Positions 36,472 through 47,727 of a DNA stretch of 64,000 bases are shown piece by piece (the first letter of the stretch is position 1; the number at the start of each line of letters is the position of its first letter). Both the position numbers and the translations under genes were made by a program. The notes below the pieces were generated by a model. The model had not been told where the DNA came from and did not search any database. It saw nothing but the letters and a program-made list of their open reading frames with translations. Origin of the DNA: Jaltomata sinuosa (taxonomy: Eukaryota; Streptophyta; Magnoliopsida; Solanales; Solanaceae); contig QJPP01000451.1 in NCBI GenBank assembly GCA_003996215.1, positions 372,001-436,000 of the forward strand. Direction: 5' to 3'.

Positions 36472-38315
36472 TGTAACACCCCAGAATTCAGACCAGCATT
36501 TAAAACCCAAAACTCAAAAAAACTCAACAAAAGTTTATCTCCAGGGAAGCCTCACGGGCTGACCCACGGGCGTCGTGGACATGACGGCCCATGAGGGTCC
36601 CTGTAGGAAGATCCCAGAGGCTCAGTACAGCCCACTCCATCCATATGAGGTAACCCAATGGGCATCGCTGGTCCGATGGTCCATTGGGCAGGCCTTGAGG
36701 AAAGGCCATCTCCCTAGTCCCAGCCTCCCTTGCCTGGATGGGCAAATCGCCATAGGCGTCATGGATGCGATGGGCCATGGGTCTGCCCATGGGGATGGTC
36801 TAGAGGTCCAGCCCAGTCTTCCCCATTCTGATGCCCTGGACGACGGGTCATCACAGGTCCGACGCCTGTCGGGCAGCCTGTCTGGCGAAGGGTTTTTTTG
36901 AAATTTTCAGTTTTAAGTTAGGGGGATTCTGGTCTTTTCCCAATTCTTTTAACTCCGATCCTAAGTTGTTTTGGGAGTAATTAAAGGCGTTTTATTCTAT
37001 ATTCCCTCATTACTCATAAGCTAATTTGACACTTAGTAACATCAAACAAGAACATAAGCATTTTCTCTCAAGACCAAGCCAGAGGGTTTTCTCCAAGTTC
37101 AACCCCAAATCCAAAGGTTCAACCATAGAATCTTCTTCCAGGTATGTGGAATTTCACTAGTGGGTTCCTTTCACCCATTAGGTCCCTAGAATTCAGTCAA
37201 GCTATTCAGTTCTTCATGCAATATTCAGACTTAGGGTTCCTAAATCCTAGGGATTCATTCTAATTCAAATGCTATAGTTTTTATAATATCAAATACATGT
37301 TTCTTGGAAAATTAGCATAGTTTCATCTATAGAACTCAGAAACCCTAGATTGTGTTAATTTCAGTATTTCATAAATTATACTTCCTAGGCAGATTAGTTA
37401 GACAATCGTGTTTTAGAATTCGAATAACATATCTCTCAGTATATGTATATTGCATTCTCAGATTATATCACTGTTTTGAGTTATCCAGTATGACAATTAC
37501 ATTTTTTAGCTTTATATTCAGTTGGGAGTAAACTTAGCACCAAGTGGATGAAGGGATGAAGGCTCACCCGCCAGTCTAGTCTGAGACCTTTAGCCGCAAT
37601 TCCTGAGTCCCAGAACTACAGCACCACTGTAGGTTCTAAAGGGGTCACCCGTAAGATTAGTCTTGACACCCTTGTCCCTTGTAGACATCAGTTAGTGGAT
37701 CCACATAAGCTTTGTTTGTACCCTTGGGACAATATGAACACCCTCCCATCCAGGGTTACAGGTTTGCCCCTAAGTTTGCTCAGCTTGGGGTATGTTAGTT
37801 AATAGTATCTCCCACATTCATATTCATGTTGCATTGACCATGTACTCAATATCCAGTTCAGCATTTAGTTCAGCAAATTATATATTCATGTTAGTACTTG
37901 GTCATTGCATCCAACTAGTTTTCAATCTATGCTTCAGTACATATATATTTCCATGTTCTGTTATCATGTTATTCAACTTAGCCCATATCCCGCATGCTCA
38001 GTACATTCAAAGTACTGATACATACTTTTGTGCTACATCATTTTATGATGAAGGTTCAGGCGCTCAGCATTAAGATCGTGCTTAGACCTACTTCCAGTCT
38101 TACTCAATAGCTTCAGTGGTGACTCCTCTTAGTTCGAGGATGATAGACATGCTTTACCTTTCAGTCTTATTATTTTAGTTTTCAAATTGTTAGAGTTAGC
38201 TGGGGGCATGTCCCTGTAACTCATATCAGTTAAAGGCTTTCAGACATAGACTAGATTCAGTTTGAGTTATTGGTGTTATTTTCAGTCATTACTATACTCT
38301 TTATATATTTTATAT
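36472..38315 (+). repeat. 5' LTR of element D, truncated
   Basis: Starts TGTAACACCCCAGAATTC. It matches the 3' LTR up to ATTTTATAT at 38315. There the 3' LTR continues for about 173 bases, while here the sequence jumps to CAGAGCATCAGG, the remainder of the iMet PBS. A CGTCGTGGACATGACGGCC-type palindromic array is at 36545-36890. Confidence 0.9.
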
Positions 38316-38324
38316 CAGAGCATC
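38316..38324 (+). other. Remnant primer-binding site of element D
   Basis: CAGAGCATC corresponds to the 3' part of TGGTATCAGAGCC and following bases in G (5298 onward). The first bases of the site were lost with the LTR end. Confidence 0.7.
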
Positions 38325-38520
38325 AGGTTCAAGTGTCCTAGGGTGTCTGAAAGCTGCATCGAGTAGAGTTTTTTCATGAGTGTGAAGCGCGCCACACTTA
38401 TGGGGGAGAAGCTATGAGATTTCATTAGGTAAAACTTCACTTCTTTCTTTTCTAGATTGTGCTACAGAGTATAAACTCTATCTAATATCCTTCTAACCCA
38501 TGCTCTTCGTATTTCAGAAA

Positions 38521-39619
38521 ATGCTTCCAAGAAGGGCCAACGCCAGAAATCAGCTGGCACCAGAAAAATGATCAAGTTACCCATGCTGAATTCAGGGCTG
38601 CTTTCCAAGTGCTTGCTCAGGCCATGATAGATCAGGTCAATCAGCAGGCTGTGGCACCAGCTCCAACTCAGGATAACACTGCTACAGCTAGAATCTGAGA
38701 CTTCACTAGGATAAACCCTTCAAAATTTCATGGGTCTAAATCATAAGAGGATCCATAAGAGTTTCTTGATGATATCCGGAAGGTGACAGATATTGTAGGT
38801 GTCACTCTAGTCGAGAGTGCAGATTTGGTCGCCTACTAGTTGAAGGGAGTGGCTTATACTTGGTACCAGCAATAGAAGGAGTCTCATTGTGAACATGCAT
38901 ATCCGGTGGATTGGAACCAAATCAAGACTGTATTTTTGGACAGGTTCTTCCCACTTGAGCTCAGGGATGCCAAGGTCCAAGAGTTTATCAACCTAAAACA
39001 GGATGACATGAGTGTGAAGGATTATTCTCTCAAGTTCACCCAGTTGTCTAAGTATGCTTCAGCGATAGTAGCTGAATCTAGGGCCCGTATGAGCAAGTTT
39101 GTATCTGGAGTGTCGAATGATGTGGTCAAAGAGTGCAAAACTGCCATGATGATTAAGGAGATGGATTTCTCCAGATTGGTTACTTACGCTCAGTATATTG
39201 AGGAAGAGAAAATCAAAGAGAGGGGAGGAGACAGTAAGAGAGCCAGAACAGGTGATTTCAATTACTCTCAGCAGAAGTCAGAGGTTGGTAATCGGTCTCA
39301 ATTATGTTAGAAGTCTTTATCTCAAGCTCCATCTTCTGCTAGTGCCCCAGTACAAAAATTCAAACAGGATTTACGGGATAGAGCACCAGGCTCCAAGTCC
39401 CAAGGTACAGTTACTAGCGGGCGCACTCATCCAGTATGTAAGAAGTATAGTAGAAACCACCAGGGTGAGTGCATGGCAGGTAGTGGAAATTGCTTTGGGT
39501 ATGGTAAGCCAAGCCACAGGATGAAAGAGTGCCCTATAAATTCTCAAAAGGGCAGGGATACTCATTCACAGAATCAGGCCAACTCTCCAGCAGCTCCAGT
39601 GGGTCACCTCACTCAGTAG
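38521..39619 (+). pseudogene. Gag of element D
   Basis: ATG at 38521 (MLPRRANARNQ), then THAEFRAAFQVLAQAM. The Retrotrans_gag domain spans about 38740-39200 (FLDDIRKV, WNQIKTVFLDRFFP, EFINLKQDDMSVKDYSLKFTQLSKYA, SRMSKFVSGVS-like). A basic linker follows. The zinc knuckle region is near 39440-39535; it reads CFGYGKPSHRMKEC, so the second Cys of CX2C is Tyr. Stops near 38572, 38697, 38748 and 39308 break it. Gag coats the RNA in the particle. The assignment to the Tekay/Del group rests on these blocks and on the chromodomain at the end of pol. Confidence 0.85.
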
Positions 39620-39661
39620 AGTGCTTCGTCTGGTACAAGTGGTGGTCAGTGCCAGAATAGG

Positions 39662-40960
39662 TTGTATGCTCTTCAGATTAGACAAGACCAGGGGGATTCT
39701 CCTGATGTGGTCACGGGTACAATGCAAGTCTTCCATTTAGATGTTTATGCATTGTTAGACCCAGGGGCTACACTTTCTTTTGTAACTCCTTATATAGCAG
39801 TGAATTTTGGTGTCAGTTCTAAAATACTCCCAGAACCCTTCTCAGTCTCTACTCCAGTTACTGACCCAGTTATAGCTAGATGAGTATACAAAAATTGCCC
39901 TATCACAGTTTCCCAGAAAGTCACCTCAGTCGATTTAGTAGAGTTAGAAATGACTGACTTAAATATTATTCTAGGCATGGATTGGTTACACTTCTGCTAT
40001 GCCTTAGTTAATTGCAGAACTAGGATCGTTCGGTTTTAGTTTCTAAATGAGCCAGTCTTAGAATATAAGGTTAGTACCTCAGTGCATGTAGGCTGATTCA
40101 TTTCTTACCTTAAGGCCAGAAAATAATTTTCAAAAGGTATATATATCATCTTGTTCAAGTTAAGGATTCAAACTCGAAGACCCTAACTTTTGAGTCAGTT
40201 CCAGTGGTGAATGAATTCGCTGAAGTGTTTCCAGAAGATCTTCCCGGAGTTCCTCCCAAAAGGGAAATCAACTTCGAAATAGATCTCCTTCCAGATACCC
40301 AGCCTATTTCGATTCTTCCTTACAGAATGGTTCCAGGTGAGCTTAAGGAATTGAAAAAATAGTTGAAAGACCTTCTAGATAAGGGCTTCATCAGATCCAT
40401 TATCTCTCTATGGGGCACTCCAGTGCTTTTTGTGCATAAGAAAGATGGTTCTCTTAGGATGTTCATAGACTATCGCTAGTTAAACAAAGTCACGATCAAG
40501 GATTAGTATCCCATCCCCATTATTGATGACTTGTTCGACCAGCTTCAGGGTGCTAGTTCTTTTCCAAGATAGACCTCAGATCCAGTTATCATCCGCTCAG
40601 AGTCAGAGATAGTGACATCCTGAAGACAGCCTTCAGGACTCGATATGGTCACTATAAATTAGTAGTTATGTATTTTGGACTAACAAATGCTCCTGCATCT
40701 TTCATGGACATAATGAACAGGGTGTTCAAACAGTATTTGGACTTGTTCATCATTGTCTTCATTAATGATACCCTTGTTTATTCTCGAAATGAGGAGGAGC
40801 ATGCGACTCATCTGAGGGTTATTCTGCAAACTCTCAAGGATCGCCAGTTATTACAAAGTTCAGCTAATGTGAATTTTAGTTATGGTCCATCACTTTCCTT
40901 GGTCATGTGGTATCCAGTGAAGGGATCTGAGTGGATTCTCAGAAAATTAAGGCAGTAAAG
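39662..40960 (+). pseudogene. Protease and reverse transcriptase of element D
   Basis: Protease: ALLDPGATLSFVTPYIA at about 39750 keeps the DPGAT active-site loop, and DLNIILGMDWL near 39958 is the family's second conserved block. RT begins near 40230 (VFPEDLPGVPPKREINFEIDLLP in a shifted frame) with LNKVTIKD, YPIPIIDDLFDQLQGAS, then LTNAPASFMDIMNRVF and IIVFINDTLVYSRNEEEHA (40750). The RT catalytic box is IND instead of IDD, so one metal-binding Asp is Asn. Several CAG-to-TAG stops lie at 40360-40580. Confidence 0.85.
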
Positions 40961-41800
40961 AACTATCCCAGGCCCATCTCTCCGACTGATATCAGAAGTT
41001 TCTTAGGTTTGGCCGGTTATTATAGGAATTTTGTTGAAGGATTTTCATCTATAGCTTCACCCTTGAATAAGTTAACTCATAAAAAGTTCAAGTTTCAGTG
41101 GTTAGATGAGTGTGAGAAGAGTTTCCAAGAACTAAAGACCAAGTTTACTGCAGCTCCCGTTTTGACTCTACCAGAGGGTTTAGACGGCTATGTGGTTTAT
41201 TGCGATACATCCAGGGTTGGCCTGGGTTGTGTTTTGAATAAGCAAGGCAAGGTCATAGCTTATGCTTCTAGACAACTTAAGGTCCATCAGAAGAACTACC
41301 CAACTCATGACCTCGAGTTTGCAGCTGTTGTGTTTGCCCTAAAGATTTGGAGACACTACTTGTATGGTGTTCATGTTGATGTGTTCACAGACCATAAAAT
41401 CCTCCAGTATGTGTTCACCCTGAAAAAGTTAAATCATCGTCAGAGAAGATGGCTTGAGTTCGTCAAAGACTATGATATGAATGTGCTCTACCATCTGGGT
41501 AAGCCTAATGTAGTGGTCGATGCCCTCAGCATACTGTTTATGGGTAGTATGTTACATGTGGAGGAAGAAAAGAAAGAATTAGCTAGAGATGTTCACAGGC
41601 TTGCTCGCTTAGTAATTTGCCTTATGGACACATCATATGGTGGTGTAATAGTCCAGAATGGGTCAAAATCTTCATTGGTAGTGGAGGTTAAAGAGAAATA
41701 GGATAGTGATCCCATATTGCTTCAGTTGAAAGGTGCAGTTCATTAGCAGAGAGTTAAGGTTTTCTCCCAAGGGGGAGATGATGTGCTTCGCTACCAGGGT
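40931..41800 (+). pseudogene. RNase H of element D
   Basis: The 256-residue open stretch is the longest intact pol block in D. It starts with the RT thumb/connection (RSFLGLAGYYRNFVEGFSSIASPLNKLT), then RNase H: GYVVYCDTSRVGLGCVL (first Asp), YASRQLK, HDLEFAAVVFALKIWRHYLYG (Glu), and VFTDHKILQYVF (Asp). The end reads YHLGKPNVVVDALS. All expected acidic residues are visible. A stop at 41699 separates it from integrase. Confidence 0.85.
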
Positions 41801-43104
41801 CGGTTGTGTGTACCTAATGTGGGTGAGTTGAGGTAGCAGATCCTTGCAGAAGCCGATAATTTTAGATATTCTATTCATCCGGGTGCCACTAAGATGTATT
41901 GTGATCTATGGGAAGTCTATTAGTGGAACGACATGAAGAGGGACATTGCTGATTTTGTGGCTAAGTGTCCCAACTGTCAGCAGGTTAAGGTAGAAGATCA
42001 GAAACCAAGAGGTGTGACTCAGGATATTAGCATTCCTACTCGGAAGTGGGAGGTAATCAACATGTATTTCATTACGGGTTTACCTCGTACTCACAGACAA
42101 CATGACTCAATTTGGGTGATTGTGGACATGATAACCAAATTAGCTCATTTCCCAGCAGTTAAGACAAAAGATTCAGCAGAGGAGTATGCCATACTCTACA
42201 TCAGTGAGATAGTCAGGTTGCATGGGGTTCCCTTGTCTATCATCTCAGATAGGGGTCCTCAATTTACATCTCATTTATGGAGATCATTTCAAAAAGGTCT
42301 TCGTACGCAGGTGAATCTCAGTATGGCATTTCATCTACAGACGGATGGTCAGGCAGAGCATACCATCAAGACCTTAGAGGATATGTTGAGAGCTTGCGTG
42401 ATCAATTTCAAGAGTAGTTGGGATGATCACCTACCTCTCATAGAGTTTGCCTACAATAACTGTTTCCATTTAAGTATTCTGATGGCCTATATAAGGCACT
42501 TTATGGGCGTAGATGCAGGTCACTGGTTGGTTGGTTCGAAGTAGGTGAAGCAGCCTTGATTGGTCTAGATTCGGTTCATGAGGATATGGAGAAAGTTTAT
42601 CTCATTAGAGAAAGACTTAAGACAGCTCAGAGTCGTCAGAAGTCCTATACAGATGTGAGGAGAAGAGACTTAGAATTTAAGGTCGATGATTGGGTCTTCC
42701 TGAAAGTGTCACCTATGTAGGGGGTGACGAGATTCGACAAGAAGGGGAAGCTCAATCCCAGATATGTTGGTCTTTACAGAATTTTGAAAAGGATTTGTAT
42801 TGTATCTTATGAGTTAGAGTTGCCAGCAAAATTATCAGCAGTTCATCCAGTTTTCCATGTATCATTATTGAAGAAGTGTGTTGGTAATCCAACATCAATG
42901 GTTCCCCTATGAAGATAGCCTCACCTCTGAGGAGATTCCAATTGAAATTTTTGACCGCCATGTTCGTAGGTTGATGAATAAGGAAGTTGCTTCGGTGAAG
43001 GTTTTGTGGAGGAATCACTCAGTCGAGGGAGCTTCTTGGGAAGCAGAAGCAGCCATGATGGCCAAGTATCCTCACCTTTTTCCTTCCAACTCAGTTTTAG
43101 TTTG
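41801..43104 (+). pseudogene. Integrase and chromodomain of element D
   Basis: Zinc-finger: HPGATKMY..C and ADFVAKCPNCQQVK (41870-41990). The catalytic core keeps DSIWVIVDMITKLAHF (Asp), IISDRGPQFTS (Asp) and GQAEHTIKTLEDML (Glu). After about 42470 the frame shifts. EFKVDDWVFLKVSP, RYVGLYRILKRI and AVHPVFHVSLLKKC follow, and the chromodomain is 42878-43104 (ALTSEEIPIEI-like start, VRRLMNKEVASVKVLWRNHSVEGASWEAE, MAKYPHLF). Chromodomain integrases target heterochromatin. A stop at 42542 and others disable it. Confidence 0.85.
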
Positions 43105-43330
43105 AGGTAATGATTCCTCTCCAGTCTCTCAGTTTCCTCTTATACATGTCAGTCTCAGAAGCAGGTTTCCTAGCCATTCAAGTATTTTCAGCATGCTTTC
43201 ATGTACTTAGAACTAGACTCAGTGAGATATCATCTTCTAGTATTTAGTTGGTAGGGATTGCAGCTCTTTCTCTCCAAACTCAGCTTAGTTAATCTTCATT
43301 CGAGGATGAATGATCCGAAGGGCTGGATAT

Positions 43331-44710
43331 TGTAACACCCCAGAATTCAGAACAGCATTTAAAACCCAGAACTATGAAAAACTTAGCAAAAGTTCATCTC
43401 TAGGCAAGCCCCATGGGCTGACCCACGGGCGTCGTGGACACGACGGCCTATCAAGGTCCCCGTGGGAAGATCCCAAAGGCTCTGTCCAGCCTAATCCAGC
43501 CAAATGAGGGACCCAATGGGAGTCGGTGGTCCGATGGGCCTTTGGGAAGGCCGTGAGTAAACACCAGCGCCCTAGTCCCAGCCTCCCTTGCCCCGATGGG
43601 AAAATCGCCATGGGCGTCATGGATGCGATGGGCCGTGGGTCGGCCCATGGGGATGGTCTAGAGTGCCACCCCAGTCTGCCCCATTCTGATGCCCTGGTCG
43701 ATGAGTCATTGTAGGTCCGACGCCCGTCGGGTGGCCCATCTAGTGAAGGGTTTTTCCAAAATTTTCAATTTTAAGTTGGGGGCATTCCGGTCTTTTCCCA
43801 ATTATTTTACCACCGATCGTAAGTTTTTTTGGGAGTAATTAAAGGGTTTTTATTCTATTTTCCCTTATTACTCGTAAACTAATTTGACACTTAGAAATAT
43901 AACACAAGAACAAAAGCATTTTCTCTCAAGAACAAGCCAGAGGGTTTTCTCCAAGTTCAACCCCAAATCCAAAGGTTGAACCGCAGAATCTTTTTCCAGG
44001 TATGTGGGATTTCACTAGTGGGTTCCTTTCACCCATTAGGTCCCTAGAATTAAGTCAAGCTCTTCAATTCTTTAGGCGATATTCATACATAGGGTTCCTA
44101 AATCCTAGGGATTCGTTCTAATTCAGATGCTATAGTTGTTATGATATCAAATACATGTTTCTTGGAAAATTAGCATAGTTTCATGTATAGAACTCAGAAA
44201 CCCTAGCTTGTGTTAATTTCAGTATTTCATAAATTATACTTTTTAGGCAGATTAGTCAGACAATCATGTTTCAGAATTCAAATGCCATATCTTTTATTTT
44301 ATGTATGTTGCATTCTCAGATTATATCTGTGTTTGGAGCTATCCAGTAGGACATTTGTATTTTTAGCTTTATATTCAGTTGGGAGTAAACTTAGCACCGA
44401 GTGGATGAAGGGATGAAGTCTCACCTGCCAGTCTAGGCTGAGACCTTTAGCAGCAATCCCTGAGTCCCAGAACTATGGCGCCACTGTAGGTTCTAAAGGG
44501 GTCACCCATCAGATTAGGCTTGACACCCTTGTCCTTTGTAGACATCAGTTAGTGGATCCACGTCAGCTTTGTTCGTACCCTTGACATGGTATGAACACCC
44601 TCCCATCCAGGGTTACAGGTTGGCCACATAGTTAGCTCAGCTTGGGGTATGTCAGTTAATAGTATCTTCCACATTCACATTCATGTTGCATTAACCATGT
44701 ACTCAGTATC
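43331..44710 (+). repeat. 3' LTR of element D, first segment
   Basis: TGTAACACCCCAGAATTCAG follows the purine-rich CGAAGGGCTGGATAT. Matches the 5' LTR base for base over long runs. Interrupted by C at the TSD gtatc (44706-44710) and resumes at 56728. Confidence 0.92.
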
Positions 44711-46207
44711 TGATAAGTCAGTAATCTACCAACTTATTGAGCCTATATCCATGAATTATTGCTATGTTTTGAATAGATTTAGAGGTTCTTATGGCCTTTA
44801 TTGACTTCTAGGCAGGTACTTTGTATAGATGATGATAAACAAGGAAATAGACCCAAAAAGAGCTCAAAACGAGGGAAGTGTGAAGTATTCGAAAAGGCTA
44901 AAGATTTTAACTGGAGATGCGGTGGCCATGCAACACGCACAGGACTAGGTGAGAACTGCACCTCCTCTGCACAAGATCATAAGGTCACTGAAGAGTCTGT
45001 CATAAGGTGCGGTCACTATGCTATGTGCACATCCTGAGGTGTGAACCACACCCCCTTTACATGGAGCTCCCAATTCTAGTTGAAATCACTGGTTCAACCA
45101 GAGGTAGTGTGCGACGCGTACATTACAATGTGCAAACCACACCTCGCGCCGCACACCTCTGGAAGGGCATTTTGTCCTAATTTTTAGTGATATTTTGGTA
45201 AACTATAAAAGGCCTATTCAGGCAAAATTGTAAATAACTTTTATCATTCTGAATATTTTGAAGATTTTTTTAGCTTAGAGACCAAGTTTTTCACCTCCAT
45301 TGAGAAGAGAGTTTCAATCTAATTCTCTTGGTTAACACTTGTGTACTCAAATTGAAGCTAGAACTTGAGATTCAACTCTAATGGAAGGGATATTGAATTA
45401 CCCAGCTGGTATCTCTTTCTCTCTCACCATGAGTGGCTAAATTCTCTTGTCTATGGGTGTATTGATGATGGGTGCTTAAAAAATGGGTGTGGGTGTTATC
45501 TATTCTAGCTTATAATTGCTTAATTGACATGGGTCTAGTAATTTCACCATGTTTTAATCCTAAAATTGGTGGTTGAAAACATTAGTTTACATTACTTGAC
45601 TATGTGATTGCTTGAGAAAGGATTTCATAGTTGTGAATGTGAAATTGCTAGTGGAAACTTGGGATTACACTCAAATTTAAGGCTAGGAATAACTCTTATC
45701 ATCGGATTCTCCTATTTAAGAGTCTAAGCTAGAGATGGTATGACTTTCCCAAGCTAGATTGGTTGTTTATTGATCAAACCGATGATGCTCTAACTGAGAT
45801 AATCGAATATAAGATTGTTGATCGAGAGATAAGCAAATCTTACCCATGACCAATGCTATTCATCTCACTAAGCAAGAATAGGTATGAATTGATAATCACC
45901 CTATCCCATAACCAAAGACCCATCGGATATGCATCCCTAGTCACCTAGTCGAATTGGTACACCCACTTTAGTTTTATTGCTTTTTGAATTGAATTGTGAT
46001 TGTAGTGACAACATTCCCAATTCCCCCATACTTTTACTTGTTGTTTTGAGCAATTACTCTCACCTTGAAATCAATCCATTACAATTGATATATAGCTACC
46101 CCAACTCCATTGGGTACGACCCTGACACTCGTTGAGTTTATAAATTTTATTTTGCTTTACGATCACCGTGACCGCCTACTTGGAGAGCACAATTTGAGCA
46201 TTCATCA
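44711..46207 (+). repeat. 5' LTR of element C
   Basis: TGATAAGTCAGTAATCTACC...TTCATCA. Word array at about 44920-45170 (GTGCGACGCGTAC, GTGCAAACCACACC, CGCGCCGCACACC). TATA box TATAAAA at 45204-45210, about 35 bases after the array. Confidence 0.92.
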
Positions 46208-46211
46208 AAAA

Positions 46212-46230
46212 TGGAGCCGTTGCCGGGGAC
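46212..46230 (+). other. tRNA-Asp primer-binding site of element C
   Basis: TGGAGCCGTTGCCGGGGAC, four bases after the LTR end. One mismatch to the Athila tRNA-Asp site over 18 bases. Confidence 0.92.
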
Positions 46231-46333
46231 TTGAGTTGATAGCTATTTTTGATTGTTGTTTTTAAGTCAACTTGAGAGTACTTGTTTCTTTACTTTTGTT
46301 TGTTGTTTTTGTTGTGATTAAGAAGACTAGCCT

Positions 46334-47633
46334 ATGAATGAGGCCGACGACAATGAGAGAGTTGATGGCTACATGGAGGCCGATAAGGCTGAGCCTATGA
46401 TGCAAGGGGGTGTAGGTGCAATCCGCCTACCCCCCACGGTGGGAAATGATATTTTTTCATGTAACTAGCACCATGCTCCACTTAATCCAAATGAAAGGTC
46501 TATTTGGTGGAGTAGCACATGAAGATACCAACCGACATATTTGAAATTTTGTGGAGATTTGCCAACCGTTGATTTTTCAACATATCTCCCAAGAGTCCAT
46601 ACGATTGCTCCTATTCCCTTTTTCCTTGATGGGGGAAGCCACTGCATGGTTGGAAGAGTTGTCGGATGACTCTATCACATCTTGGGCCGACTTGGTTGAG
46701 GCATTTACATCGAGATTCTTTCCTCTATCTCGAATGATGAAGCTAAGAGATGAAATTAACAATTTTAGGCAGCTCCCGGATAAGCCTCTTCATGAGGTTT
46801 GGCTAAGATTCAAAAAGAAGCTTCTCTTGTGTCCAAATCATGAGTTGTCAAACAATGTGCTGCTAAAAAGCTTCTATTGATCATTGAAATCTATGAATAA
46901 ATTGGTGGCTGACAATCTTGGAGGTGGTACCTTCATGGACTTAGAGTTTCCCATAGCCTCGACTTTGTTAGAACGAATGACAAATACCAATCAAGCTTGG
47001 CATACAAGAGAAGCGGATGTGCCAACTTCGGGAGGACCCTCATCCATATTGATCAATGAAACAAGGAAAAAGGAGGAAGAGCAAGATGAGATAATAGCCA
47101 AAATGATGAAACAAATTGACTTGATGGCCAAGCATATGATGGGAGCTGGAGGTGCTAAGTCAGTGAATGCACTAAGTACACCGGAAATCAAAGATAGTGA
47201 TGATGAGCTTATGACTGTGGTTGATGGAAAGCTATGTTTTGTTTCGGAGGGTTCTCATCCAGGGTATTATCGCCCGAGGGAGGAGAACCAAGGTTGGATT
47301 AGAGACAAAGAAAGAGATGTAAATTTGCGGGATAGAGAAAAGGATGGTAATCATTTCAATCACCAGAGTTTGAATCCCTATATCCCTCCGAACAAGGAGA
47401 ACTCTCTCTCCCAACCAGGCATAAGCAACCCCGGCTAATCCAAGTTGGAGGACATGTTGTTGTTGGTTCTCAAGAAGGTGGACACCACAAATATGGGAGT
47501 GAGCAATCTAAAGAGTAAGGTCTCAACGCTTCACCAAACTGTGAGCTCCCACTCAACCTCATCAAGCACCTTGAGGCCAAATGAACCACATATCAAGTCA
47601 AATGAACCCGAGGATGAAAGGGACATTGTCTAG
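46334..47633 (+). pseudogene. Gag of element C, almost full length
   Basis: ATG at 46334 (MNEADDNERVDGY), then GAIRLPPTVGNDIF. An extra T in the run at 46452-46457 shifts the frame. After it the sequence stays in one frame to 47633 with three stops (about 46539, 46878, 47436). The Retrotrans_gag core is intact in outline: ISQESIRLLLFPFSLMGEATAWLEEL, TSWADLVEAFTSRFFP, MKLRDEINNFRQLPDKPLHEVWLRFKKKLLLCPNH. A helical tail with QAWHTREADVP and LEDMLLLVLKKVDTTN follows (the motifs listed are separate blocks). The block order is Athila. Gag is the only retroviral-type protein coded here. Confidence 0.88.
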
Positions 47634-47684
47634 CGACACCATCGCCAACCCAAAGAATCATTTAGGATTGAGGTAGTATCATCA

Positions 47685-47727
47685 TGCCGCGATATTAAAT
47701 CAAGCACTGCTTGGGAGGTAAGCCAAG
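47685..47727 (+). ncRNA. Conserved post-pol hairpin motif, copy C
   Basis: GCCGCGATATTAAATC, then AAGCACTG and a stem CTTGG (47710-47714) with CCAAG (47723-47727) and an 8-base loop. It starts about 50 bases after the gag stop, although pol is absent. Confidence 0.6.

Noticed and set aside
36524..36901. Open stretches of about 90-108 codons on both strands in the LTR of D, repeated at 43310-43714
   Set aside because: They arise from the GC-rich palindromic array, which is open in several frames on both strands.
46212..46230. tRNA-like sequence
   Set aside because: It is only an 18-19 base complement of a tRNA-Asp 3' end, placed four bases after an LTR: a primer-binding site. No cloverleaf or box A/B follows. 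The same holds for 5292, 9760, 14136 and 30396.
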